A stretch of 13,757 nt of DNA from Candidatus Rifleibacteriota bacterium (GTDB lineage: Bacteria; Vulcanimicrobiota; Xenobia; Xenobiales; Xenobiaceae). Both the position numbers and the translations under genes were made by a program. The notes below the pieces were generated by a model, which searched no databases, was not told the DNA's origin, and was given only the letters and a program-made list of their open reading frames with translations. The stretch covers positions 1-13,757 of the forward strand of contig CAAGRW010000121.1 in NCBI GenBank assembly GCA_900772775.1, read 5' to 3'. This document shows positions 6,385-13,416 of this stretch, one piece after another (within the stretch, counting starts at the first letter, position 1; each line of letters opens with the position of its first letter).

Positions 6385-8046
6385 ATGGACGACAACACAC
6401 AAACAAATGCCGAAGTCGTTGACAACGGACAAGTTGCTGCTACCAATGCGCTTGCTGTCGATGAACGCATAGAAAAAGAAATTCGCAGAAGACGTACTTT
6501 TGCTATTATTTCTCACCCTGACGCTGGTAAGACTACTCTTACGGAAAAATTGCTCCTTTACGGAGGCGCCGTCAATTTGGCGGGTGTAGTTAGAGCTCGT
6601 CGCTCGCAGAATAGTGCAGCTTCTGACTTTATGGAAATCGAGAAGCAGCGTGGTATTTCTGTGAGTTCTACGGTTTTGAGCTTTGAATATAATGGTTGCT
6701 TGCTCAACTTGTTAGATACTCCCGGTCACCAAGATTTTAGTGAAGATACCTATCGCACTCTTTTGGCTGTAGATAGTGTGATTATGGTTCTCGATGCTGC
6801 TAAAGGTATTGAGGCTCAAACCCTCAAGCTTTTCGAAGTATGTAAACGTCGCCACATTCCTATGGTGACTTTTATTAACAAGCTCGACCGTCCCAGTTTG
6901 GATCCTTTAGAGCTTACTGGCGAAATTGAGCGAGTGCTCAATGTCCATACTGTGCCTATGAACTGGCCTTTGGGTAGTGGAGAACACTTTAAGGGTGTGT
7001 TTGAGCCTTCTACCGGTCGTTTGCATCTTTTTGAAAGACGTGATCACGGCGCTCGTAAAGCTGAAGTTAAAATAGTTGACCCCCACTCCGAGGAAGTTGC
7101 TTCTTTAGTTCCCTCAGATATTTTCCAAAATTTCAGCGAAGAAATTGAACTTTTGCAATTGGCTGGCGAAGAATTTGACAAAGAAGCCTTCTATCGCGGT
7201 GAGATTACTCCCGTCTTCTTTGGCAGTGCTTTGACCAATTTTGGTGTGCAGCTTTTCTTAGATCAGTTTATCGATATGGTTCCCTCTCCGCCAGCTAGAA
7301 ATAGCGACAAAGGCTTGATTCCTCCGGAAACGCCCTCTTTTTCCGGTTTCGTTTTCAAGATTCAAGCCGATATGAACCCTCGTCACCGTGACCGTGTGGC
7401 TTTTCTGCGCATTTGTACCGGTCGTTTTGAGCGTGGTATGAAAGTGCATTGCGCTCGCACTGGCGAAGTTATCCGCTTAACTTATCCTCAGCGTTTATTT
7501 GCCCAAGAGCGCGAAACTGTCGATGAAGCTTTCCCTGGAGATGTTGTTGGTTTGGTCAACTCCGGCGAACTTGTTTTGGGAGATACTTTAGTTGAGGGAG
7601 AGGATGTACATTACGATCCTATTCCTTTATTCCCGCCGGAACACTTCTGCCGTGTGATTGTAGACGATCCTTCGCGACGCAAACAATTCAACAAAGCTTT
7701 AGATTTGCTGCAGCGTGAGGGCGCTATCCAGATCTTCTGGCCACCGGAAGAGAGTACTCGCATGCCTATTATGGGTGCTGTTGGTCAATTGCAATTTGAA
7801 GTTGTGGCCCATCGTTTAAAAACTGACTACGGTGTAGACGCTAGATTTGAGCCTATGTCTTTCCGTTTAGCTAGATGGGTAGTTGGCACTCCCGAAGATT
7901 TGGAAACTTTCGAGCCTTCGCGTTTAGCCTTAAAAGTAGCTGATGGCAATGACCGTTTAGTTTGTCTTTTCCCTTCTGAGTGGGACTTAGACTACACGGC
8001 AGAAAGAAATCCTAAGTTGCAATTCCTGTCTGTGAGTCCTCGCTAA
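6385..8046 (+). CDS. prfC: Peptide chain release factor 3
   Basis: RF3 is a translational GTPase that removes RF1 and RF2 from the ribosome after peptide release. The G motifs are all present: SHPDAGKTT (43-51, P-loop), IEKQRGIS (switch I), DTPGHQDF (G3), NKLDR (G4) and FGSALTNFGV (G5). Sequences after that follow RF3 rather than EF-G, for example FSGFVFKIQADMNPRHRDRVAFLR, EEAFPGDVVGL-like (DEAFPGDVVGL) and GAVGQLQFEVVAHRLKTDYGV near the C-terminus. The length is 553 residues, about 24 longer than E. coli RF3; the extra part is an N-terminal stretch rich in Asn, Ala, Asp and Val before the conserved RRRTFAIISH. GAGGA lies 4 bases before the ATG at 6385. The AIM24-family gene starts 5 bases after the stop, so both are very likely on one transcript. 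Confidence 0.96.
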   Translation: MDDNTQTNAEVVDNGQVAATNALAVDERIEKEIRRRRTFAIISHPDAGKTTLTEKLLLYGGAVNLAGVVRARRSQNSAASDFMEIEKQRGISVSSTVLSFEYNGCLLNLLDTPGHQDFSEDTYRTLLAVDSVIMVLDAAKGIEAQTLKLFEVCKRRHIPMVTFINKLDRPSLDPLELTGEIERVLNVHTVPMNWPLGSGEHFKGVFEPSTGRLHLFERRDHGARKAEVKIVDPHSEEVASLVPSDIFQNFSEEIELLQLAGEEFDKEAFYRGEITPVFFGSALTNFGVQLFLDQFIDMVPSPPARNSDKGLIPPETPSFSGFVFKIQADMNPRHRDRVAFLRICTGRFERGMKVHCARTGEVIRLTYPQRLFAQERETVDEAFPGDVVGLVNSGELVLGDTLVEGEDVHYDPIPLFPPEHFCRVIVDDPSRRKQFNKALDLLQREGAIQIFWPPEESTRMPIMGAVGQLQFEVVAHRLKTDYGVDARFEPMSFRLARWVVGTPEDLETFEPSRLALKVADGNDRLVCLFPSEWDLDYTAERNPKLQFLSVSPR

Positions 8047-8051
8047 TTGCC

Positions 8052-8942
8052 ATGAATGACTTTCAAGCTTGTCCGACCTTTTCAGCCTCGATGCCGTATC
8101 GGTTTGAGAGTGTGCGCAGCTTTTTTGCTTGCACTCGCATCAAGAGCGGTTCGGTACTTATTGCCGAGTCGCAACTTTTAGCTGGAGAAACGGATTCTGA
8201 TGTCGAGGCGGCAGACAAGCTTGAAGTTACTTCAAACGAAAACGCACTTCAGAATCCGTACTTGGCAGAATTGGCCAGAGAAAGGGCCAGGCGCCCGGTG
8301 TCTGCTTGTCCCTTTCGTTTGCTCAACGAATCGATGATGCAAGCCGAAGTTGATGGCTTAATTTGGTTGCGTCCAGTTAGTGTTGCCGCCCATTGTGGGC
8401 AAATAAAATTTGCCAGAGATCCGGAGTTGCTAAATGAAAGCTTAAGTTTATTTTTGTATAAAGCTTTTACCGGTGAAACTTCAGTTTTTGGTGTAGCTCA
8501 GGGGCGAGGTCAAATATATTTAGCCAATGGCGCCCACAGAATCTTTTTTGTCTATTTAGATAATGAAGTGATCAATTTGCAAGGGACATCCGTGTTGGCT
8601 TTTGAGGACAGTTTAGAGCACAAAGTACAAATGATCGGCAATGCGGTCGGCCTGACTGTGGGTGGTATGTACTCTCTGCGCCTGGAAGGGCACGGTTGGG
8701 TTGCTTTCTGTTCTTGCGGTTGGCCGATTGCTTTACCTTGCACAGCTGCCAATCCGCTCACTTGTTTGCCTATAAAGGCTTTGGCCTGGAGTGGTAGAGC
8801 TGAGTTGAAAGTGCAAGCTGATGTCAGCCGTATGAATTTAATGAATCGCGGTGTGGCAGATATTATGCAAATTGTATTTACCGGCGGCGGTTTTGTAGCT
8901 ATTCATGGCGATGAAGAGTATATGTATCCCAAAATAAAATAG
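8052..8942 (+). CDS. AIM24-family protein with an N-terminal extension
   Basis: The part from about residue 84 to 285 matches the AIM24 family, a double-stranded beta-helix-like fold of unclear function seen in bacteria and mitochondria. Signs are GRGQIYLANGAHRIFFVYL (151-169), INLQGTSVLAFEDSLEH (174-190), the GGMYSLRLEGHGWVAFCSCG stretch (204-223) and the closing IVFTGGGFVAIH (274-285). The first 80 residues lack similarity I can place, include acidic and Asn-rich stretches, and contain Cys 7 and 27. There is no signal peptide or membrane helix. The ATG at 8052 lies 5 bases after the prfC stop with only a weak GTGAG-like ribosome site, so translation may be coupled. ATG 8091 (MPYRFES) is an alternative start. 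The link to RF3 is positional only. Confidence 0.75.
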   Translation: MNDFQACPTFSASMPYRFESVRSFFACTRIKSGSVLIAESQLLAGETDSDVEAADKLEVTSNENALQNPYLAELARERARRPVSACPFRLLNESMMQAEVDGLIWLRPVSVAAHCGQIKFARDPELLNESLSLFLYKAFTGETSVFGVAQGRGQIYLANGAHRIFFVYLDNEVINLQGTSVLAFEDSLEHKVQMIGNAVGLTVGGMYSLRLEGHGWVAFCSCGWPIALPCTAANPLTCLPIKALAWSGRAELKVQADVSRMNLMNRGVADIMQIVFTGGGFVAIHGDEEYMYPKIK

Positions 8943-8987
8943 CTAAGTGAGCTATCTTGGAGATAAACGACAACTCACTCAGCTATT
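8938..8987 (-). terminator. Terminator hairpin between the converging AIM24 and folD genes
   Basis: AATAGCTAAGTGAG (8938-8951) and CTCACTCAGCTATT (8974-8987) are complementary at 13 of 14 positions, and the loop holds a second hairpin TATCT-TGG-AGATA. The left arm includes the TAG of the AIM24-family gene. On the minus strand the stem runs straight into TTATTTTGG, a reasonable U-rich tail for ending folD-operon transcripts. The plus strand lacks a T tail, so it may be weaker in that direction. Confidence 0.6.
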
Positions 8988-8998
8988 GGCAAGTACAA

Positions 8999-9015
8999 TT
9001 AAAGCGTTACTTTAA
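8999..9015 (-). terminator. Second small hairpin after folD
   Basis: TTAAAG (8999-9004) and CTTTAA (9010-9015) form a perfect 6-base stem around CGTTA, about 20 bases after the folD stop on the minus strand. It may assist the larger hairpin at 8938-8987. A palindromic 10-mer TTTAAGCTTT also occurs twice here, at 9011-9020 and 9034-9043. Confidence 0.3.
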
Positions 9016-9034
9016 GCTTTCAGCCAGGTGCTTT

Positions 9035-9895
9035 TTAAGCTTTTTGGCTTGAAATTGCTTGCGCAGCTTGGATAACATGTTTAGCCAAAATGACGTTGGT
9101 AACGGCACCCACGCCGCCGGGAACGGGCGTGACAGCTTGCACTACTTGAGCATCTTGCCAACAAACGTCGCCACAAAGTTTGCCTTGTGCATTTACGCTT
9201 GTGCCTACGTCTATAACTATTTGTCCCGGGTGTAAGTATTTTTTGTCTACCAGATTCGGCTGGCCCACAGCTGTAATCAGTAAATCTGCTTTTTGAGCCA
9301 AAGCGAAAGCTTCTTTACTGTAACTATGACATATAGTTACAGTGGCATTTTCTTCCAGAAGCAACATGGCTGCCGGTTTGCCCACAATTTGGCTTCTTCC
9401 CAATACGACAGCATTTTTGCCTTCGATATTAAAGCCGTAATATTTTATAATTTCCATGCAAGCTTGAGCTGTGCAAGGGGGAAAGCCCATTTGCGGACGA
9501 CCGGTATAAACTCCTACTTGAGAAGTAAGCGTAATGCCGTCGGCGTCTTTACGCGGATCTAAAACCGCACAGATCGCATTTTTGTCTATATGGCTTGGCA
9601 AAGGCATAAAAACGAGAACGCCATGTACATTTGGATCATTGTTAAGAATGTCTATTTGCTTAAGTAAATCTTTTTGCTCGGTGTTGGCCGACAATACGAT
9701 ATTGTGTACTTTAATGCCTACAGAAAGGCAACGTTTAGAAGCTGCTCTTTCATAAGCTATGTCATCTTCGCGTTCGCCTAAACGTATGGTAGCCAACATA
9801 GGCTCTACGCCTTTGTCTTTAAGCTGTCTGGCTTCTGTATGCAAATGCTTGGCAATTTCTTGGGTAATAACTTTTCCGTCTAAAATTAAAGGCAC
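9035..9895 (-). CDS. folD: Methylenetetrahydrofolate dehydrogenase / cyclohydrolase
   Basis: FolD oxidises 5,10-methylene-tetrahydrofolate with NAD(P)+ and hydrolyses the methenyl product to 10-formyl-tetrahydrofolate, supplying purines and formyl-Met-tRNA. The length, 286 residues, is typical. The catalytic region reads DIAYERAASKRC (45-56): Tyr 48 and Lys 54 match the active-site Tyr and Lys, while the other Lys of the usual YxxxKxK is Ala 52. The usual GILVQLPLP reads GVLVFMPLP (92-100), with Phe for Gln. This 'YERxxxKR' plus 'LxFxPLP' pattern is known to me from a clostridia-like FolD group. KDADG (116-120), PPCTA (139-143), GRSQIVGKPAA (166-176), TAVGQ and TPVPGGVGAVT (256-266) are intact. 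It starts with GTG at 9895, with GAGG (9903-9906) 7 bases upstream, 13 bases after fchA, so fchA and folD are co-transcribed. Confidence 0.95.
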   Translation of the reverse strand: MPLILDGKVITQEIAKHLHTEARQLKDKGVEPMLATIRLGEREDDIAYERAASKRCLSVGIKVHNIVLSANTEQKDLLKQIDILNNDPNVHGVLVFMPLPSHIDKNAICAVLDPRKDADGITLTSQVGVYTGRPQMGFPPCTAQACMEIIKYYGFNIEGKNAVVLGRSQIVGKPAAMLLLEENATVTICHSYSKEAFALAQKADLLITAVGQPNLVDKKYLHPGQIVIDVGTSVNAQGKLCGDVCWQDAQVVQAVTPVPGGVGAVTNVILAKHVIQAAQAISSQKA

Positions 9896-9908
9896 AAAAC
9901 GACCTCGC

Positions 9909-10541
9909 TTAATTTCTCAGTTGTTTGGCTATCTGACTGTAAATAGCTTCAGCTCGCGGCAAATATTCATTTAAGATGACGTCAGCTTGTTTGTTCAACT
10001 CTTGAGCATTTATTTTATTTGTCATAGCTTTAGTGTTGATAAAAACGTTCAGAGCGGCTGCCTCTAAGGCTGCTCGACAAAAAGAAGCGCCTGACGCAGC
10101 ATCACTTATGGCCAAGCGTGAGCCCTTGAGAGCCATAATTTCCAATATTTCTATAGCACGAGCACACTTTTCCATAATGCGCAAGGGAGCCAAACTGGCT
10201 GAGTAAAGTGCTTTTTCCATAACTGTTTCTTTGTGCAACTTCTCTTCTTCGGTATTTTTAGGAAGTTGGTAAGCCGCTGCCAGTGGCTCAAAAGCTCGGG
10301 CATCTTCTTCTATAAGATCAATTAGCTCTTGTTGCAACTGTTGCAATTCTTTTTGCAACGACTTGAGCTCTGGTTCAAACTCGGCATATTTCTTTTTGCC
10401 TATAGTTAGAGCTCCAGTCATGTGACCTAAGGCAGTTCCCAGCGCTCCCACTAGAGCTGACGCTCCACCACCTCCGGGTACGGGGGCTTTGGAAGCCAGC
10501 ATATCTAAAAAGTTTTGACAATTAGTATTTTTAAAGTCCAT
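9909..10541 (-). CDS. fchA: Methenyltetrahydrofolate cyclohydrolase / FtcD-like cyclodeaminase
   Basis: This 210-residue protein matches the cyclodeaminase/cyclohydrolase family, which hydrolyses methenyl-tetrahydrofolate or deaminates formimino-tetrahydrofolate. The N-terminal signature is clear: ASKAPVPGGGGASALVGALG (16-35), followed by MTGALTIGKKKY (41-52). The remainder is almost entirely helical, as the family requires, with conserved-looking stretches near SASLAPLRIMEKC, GSRLAISDAASGA and AALEAAALNVFIN. It has no transferase domain, so it is the stand-alone form. Next to folD, the cyclohydrolase role (FchA) is more likely than histidine degradation, since no hut gene is nearby. The ribosome site is weak (AGAG about 15 bases before the ATG), and the glycosyltransferase gene ends 38 bases upstream, which suggests one transcript. 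Confidence 0.88.
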   Translation of the reverse strand: MDFKNTNCQNFLDMLASKAPVPGGGGASALVGALGTALGHMTGALTIGKKKYAEFEPELKSLQKELQQLQQELIDLIEEDARAFEPLAAAYQLPKNTEEEKLHKETVMEKALYSASLAPLRIMEKCARAIEILEIMALKGSRLAISDAASGASFCRAALEAAALNVFINTKAMTNKINAQELNKQADVILNEYLPRAEAIYSQIAKQLRN

Positions 10542-10579
10542 TAGATTGCAAATTCTCTTTTTATGTTATGAAAAACTAA

Positions 10580-11806
10580 TTATTTTTGACTTTGCGCCAA
10601 AATATCTTCGATAATATGTACGCACTTGTCAGCATTTTCAGCGTCGCTGAAAACTTCAGCCATTTCTTGCACTTTACGACGTTTGTCTATAGCTTTGCGA
10701 ATAGCTGAATTTAAAGCGCTGGGAGTAATTTTTTTAGCTTCAAGAGTAGTGCCAACATTAGAATTTAAGACACGCTGAGCTACTTCCAACTGGGAGCGTA
10801 CTTGAGGAACTACACAAACAGGCACTCCGTGAGATAAAGCTTTTTGTACAAAGCCCAAACCTCCACAACAGACTGCGCAAGAAGCTCTCTGTAAAATTTT
10901 ATTATGAGAAGCAAAACGGGTGACTATAGCCTCGTCCATATTTTTAAATTCGTCTAAGGGAATGCTGCACGTAGTAGCTACTACTTGATAGCTATTGGAA
11001 GGCATAGCCGCTACAGTTTGTTTGAGTAAGTAAGCATTGTCTTGATAAGAACAGCCTAAGCTGACTAGAATGATCTGGCGAGAGTCATTGGCTATTTCTA
11101 ATTCTGAATCGATAGAAGGCTCCCAATGGCAAGGGCCTACTAAATTGACATTGCTTGGCCAGGGACGCGGATATTCGAAAGGCTCAGAAGTAAAATAAAG
11201 GAAATTGGGCAATTGCGAACACCAAGTTTGCATATCTCGCAAGGGAAGAATGCCCAGTTTCAAAAGAAAATCATTAAAATAATCAAGCTCGCACTCAAAA
11301 CATTTTTGGATAGAGCCAGAGCGAGCCCAATTTTTGATAGCTCCGAAAGCACCTTGCGAATAGGGTAAGCCGGGGCCAAATAAAGGAATACCTTGAGCAG
11401 GGAAGGGAACCAAATCGGCGCTCCAACTGACTACAGGCAATTTGGAAGCCATGGCTCCGGCGGCTGCTCCTAAACAACTGGCATTCACAATGACTAGATC
11501 CGGGCTGTCATAGCGCAGGGCTGCGGCGAAATCGTTAAAATCAAAGCGAGAACGACGAATCAAATATTCGATAAGCTTGCTCAGAGATTGTTCGTAGGTG
11601 TCACATTGCCAGTCGTCCAAGCGAAAGAATTCTACATAGTCGGAAATAGGAGAGGCTTCCAAACCAGTTCTGCGCAAGGTCTCTACACAGTGACGTCCGG
11701 TTTTGACAATTACTTTGTGGCCGTTTTCAGTCAGTTTAAGTAAAGTGGGAACGAGAGGATAAATCTGACTGCGGCTGGCTTCTGAGTATACTAAAATTTT
11801 TGCCAT
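10580..11806 (-). CDS. GT-B glycosyltransferase of the UGT/MGT (GT1-like) type
   Basis: The 408 residues form a two-domain GT-B protein. The N-terminal part begins KILVYSEASRSQIYPLVP (3-20), with the NGHKVIV strand at 28-34. The C-terminal part shows ILVSLGCSY (246-254) and CAVCCGGLGFVQKALSHGVP (310-329), then VVPQVRSQLEVAQRVL, which is the nucleotide-sugar binding layout of the family. There is no signal peptide or membrane helix; it should act in the cytosol or at the membrane face on a lipid or small molecule. Two signature residues are changed: the His of the N-terminal GHxxP motif is Gln 14, and the His of HGG is Cys 314. Donor and acceptor are unknown. A strong AAAGGAGAG lies 7 bases before the ATG. 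A TATAAA stands at 11863-11868 on the minus strand but has no good -35. It probably leads the fchA-folD operon. Confidence 0.85.
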   Translation of the reverse strand: MAKILVYSEASRSQIYPLVPTLLKLTENGHKVIVKTGRHCVETLRRTGLEASPISDYVEFFRLDDWQCDTYEQSLSKLIEYLIRRSRFDFNDFAAALRYDSPDLVIVNASCLGAAAGAMASKLPVVSWSADLVPFPAQGIPLFGPGLPYSQGAFGAIKNWARSGSIQKCFECELDYFNDFLLKLGILPLRDMQTWCSQLPNFLYFTSEPFEYPRPWPSNVNLVGPCHWEPSIDSELEIANDSRQIILVSLGCSYQDNAYLLKQTVAAMPSNSYQVVATTCSIPLDEFKNMDEAIVTRFASHNKILQRASCAVCCGGLGFVQKALSHGVPVCVVPQVRSQLEVAQRVLNSNVGTTLEAKKITPSALNSAIRKAIDKRRKVQEMAEVFSDAENADKCVHIIEDILAQSQK

Positions 11807-12034
11807 GACGGCCTCTCCTTTAAAAATAAGGGAAGTGCGCTGGAGACGGGCCGCAGACCTTTTTTATATGCTCTCTGTCTAAGGAACGGAACCTCTTATG
11901 TTTCCAACGCTTTTAGAAAAGAATATGTTTAGACCGCAGCGCAAAGCGAGCCGAAACATACTTGCATTTGTTTAGCTAAAGAAAGCCTTAAACCCTGCCA
12001 AAGGCTGAATCTTGGGCAGAAGTCGACCTAAAAG
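11807..12034. other. Spacer between the glycosyltransferase and transporter genes
   Basis: This 228-base spacer holds the glycosyltransferase ribosome site, the hairpin region at 11984-12019 and an 8-base inverted repeat TATGTTTC (11897-11904) / GAAACATA (11953-11960), with a third TATGTTT at 11924-11930. A 26-codon minus-strand frame starting inside it shows no ribosome site, and I do not call it a gene. Confidence 0.5.
11984..12019 (-). terminator. Possible terminator after the EamA transporter gene
   Basis: CTGCCAA (11995-12001) pairs with TTGGGCAG (12012-12019) with one bulged G, leaving TTT shortly after on the minus strand. A second pairing, AGCCTT (11984-11989) with AAGGCT (12001-12006), crosses it, so both together would give a pseudoknot-like fold. 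Support as a terminator is modest. Confidence 0.3.
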
Positions 12035-13060
12035 CTAGGGCTTATCCAATTCGGCAATTTGTACAGGAGACAGAGTGGGCTCTTGTTTATCAACTTGATC
12101 AGCTTGGGTAGAATCTTGCGCAGTATCGGAGGGAAGTACCTGTTTATCGTCAGGGGAAGACTCTGATTCAGACTTCGATTCAGCGTTGTTTTCAGAAGAG
12201 GGACCACCTAATTGAGAAGAGACCAAAGCTACAAAAACCAAAGCAATACCCAGAGCTATGCGGCTAGTCATGGGATCGTTTTTAAAGAAAACTCCGCACA
12301 TACAAGCAAAGGGCGATTCTGTGGCAAAAATAACTGCTGTAACTGTGGGGTTTATATACTTGATGCCTATATTCATCATGGTAATAGCCAGCAAAGTGGC
12401 CATAATGGCCAACCAAGCCAAACCTCCCCACTCGGACCAAGTGAGCTCGGCAGGAAAAGGCTTGCCGAAAATGGCAAATACCCAACCCCACATAGAGGCA
12501 AAAACGAATTGTAAGCAACTTAAAGGCAACAATTCTGATGTTTTAGAGCATCTAGATACGGCAATAATGTGGGCGGCAAATAAAACCGCACTAGATAAAG
12601 AAAGCAAATCTCCGTAATTAAAGCTGTCTACAGAAATTGGGCCGGCAATACAATAGACACCCATAAAAACCAGAATAGCTGCCGCATATACAGGTATAGC
12701 AATTCGTTCGCGATATAAAGCCCAAGCTAAGAAAGGCACAACTACTACGTTTAGTCCGCAATATACCGCATTTTTACTTACGGTAGTAAAGAAAAGCCCG
12801 TACGACTGAACTGCATAGGCAAAGTAGAGCAAAGTGCCGACGAGGAAACCGTGTTTGAGCAACTCCCAGCCGAATTTATCTCGTCCCTGATAGAGAAAAT
12901 AAGCAAGTCCTACGGCAGCTACACCAAAGCGAATAGCCAAAATATAGTTCATGGGGACTATCTCTTGGACGTCCTTCATGACCATAAATGAAGCTCCCCA
13001 GATGGCTGCGGTAGCTAAGAGCAGCAGAGAAAACAAAACCTGCTTAGAACGAGATAACAT
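12035..13060 (-). CDS. EamA/DMT-superfamily transporter with an acidic C-terminal tail
   Basis: Residues 1-285 contain about ten hydrophobic segments (near 8-28, 38-57, 70-92, 98-116, 123-141, 150-170, 179-199, 212-232, 238-258 and 265-285) in the two-repeat plan of EamA drug/metabolite transporters. Family signatures are IWGASFMVMK (20-29) and the second-half TAVIFATESPFACMCG (241-256). Such proteins export or import small metabolites such as amino acids or nucleotides; the substrate cannot be read from sequence. Residues 286-341 form an unusual hydrophilic tail rich in Ser, Glu, Asp and Gln, predicted to be disordered and probably cytosolic. The ATG at 13060 has no good ribosome site; GAG lies 15 bases away. 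It stands alone, 228 bases before the glycosyltransferase gene, and diverges from the gene at 13417. Confidence 0.9.
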   Translation of the reverse strand: MLSRSKQVLFSLLLLATAAIWGASFMVMKDVQEIVPMNYILAIRFGVAAVGLAYFLYQGRDKFGWELLKHGFLVGTLLYFAYAVQSYGLFFTTVSKNAVYCGLNVVVVPFLAWALYRERIAIPVYAAAILVFMGVYCIAGPISVDSFNYGDLLSLSSAVLFAAHIIAVSRCSKTSELLPLSCLQFVFASMWGWVFAIFGKPFPAELTWSEWGGLAWLAIMATLLAITMMNIGIKYINPTVTAVIFATESPFACMCGVFFKNDPMTSRIALGIALVFVALVSSQLGGPSSENNAESKSESESSPDDKQVLPSDTAQDSTQADQVDKQEPTLSPVQIAELDKP

Positions 13061-13167
13061 ATATATTCAGATGGCTCAAACTTTCTGTACAAAGTAAGGC
13101 TCTACACACAGAACAAGAACACGTCTAGGACACCTGGTCGCGCGTTTTTTTTCCGTGAGCACGCGTT

Positions 13168-13220
13168 TCAACTCTATCAACTTAAAACCAAAGAATCAAC
13201 TCCCACCTATTGTATCAACT
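13168..13220. repeat. Four phased TCAACT direct repeats
   Basis: TCAACT occurs at 13168-13173, 13177-13182, 13196-13201 and 13215-13220. The start-to-start steps are 9, 19 and 19 bases, close to one and two helical turns. Flanks are similar too (consensus A/T, A/T, TCAACT, mostly C/T). The layout suggests a regulator bound on one DNA face. On the minus strand the copies read AGTTGA, and one overlaps a candidate -35. Confidence 0.5.
13171..13199 (-). promoter_or_regulatory. Candidate promoter of the EamA transporter gene
   Basis: On the minus strand TTGATT (13199-13194) is followed by exactly 17 bases and TAGAGT (13176-13171). Each hexamer has 4 of 6 consensus bases. It lies about 110 bases before the ATG and inside the TCAACT repeat cluster, so a protein bound there could control it directly. 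Confidence 0.35.
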
Positions 13221-13416
13221 ATAAATGTCCTCTACTAAATGTAGTAAAATAAAAACTATATAATAACATTTTGTATTGTTACGTGATATTTAGTCCTTTT
13301 GTTTTTCGTTTTGAAACTTACCGCGCAGAGTAGAGAGCGTTTAATTGAATCGGGCAGGAATAACAGATCCGGTAACGCAATTTTGTTGTCCAATTTGGTT
13401 GATGGGAAGAATATTT

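Larger units (their letters stand above)
13061..13416. other. Divergent promoter region between the transporter and the last gene
   Basis: These 356 bases lie between two divergent genes and should hold both promoters. They contain four TCAACT repeats (13168-13220), a T8 run at 13145-13152 between GC-rich flanks, and an A/T-rich block at 13220-13300 with TATAAT at 13259-13264, which may be the -10 of the plus-strand gene but has no good -35. A 62-codon plus-strand frame at 13299-13487 overlaps the real gene and has no family signal, so I leave it out. I see no riboswitch, tRNA or small RNA that I could name. Confidence 0.5.

Noticed and set aside
12212..12617. Two overlapping plus-strand open frames of 100 and 119 codons
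   Set aside because: Both lie antisense to the transporter gene, whose membrane segments and family motifs are clear, and their translations look like shadow sequence.
13139..13166. T8 run between GC-rich arms, resembling a plus-strand terminator
   Set aside because: No plus-strand gene ends upstream, and the arms pair over only four bases, so a terminator role is not supported.
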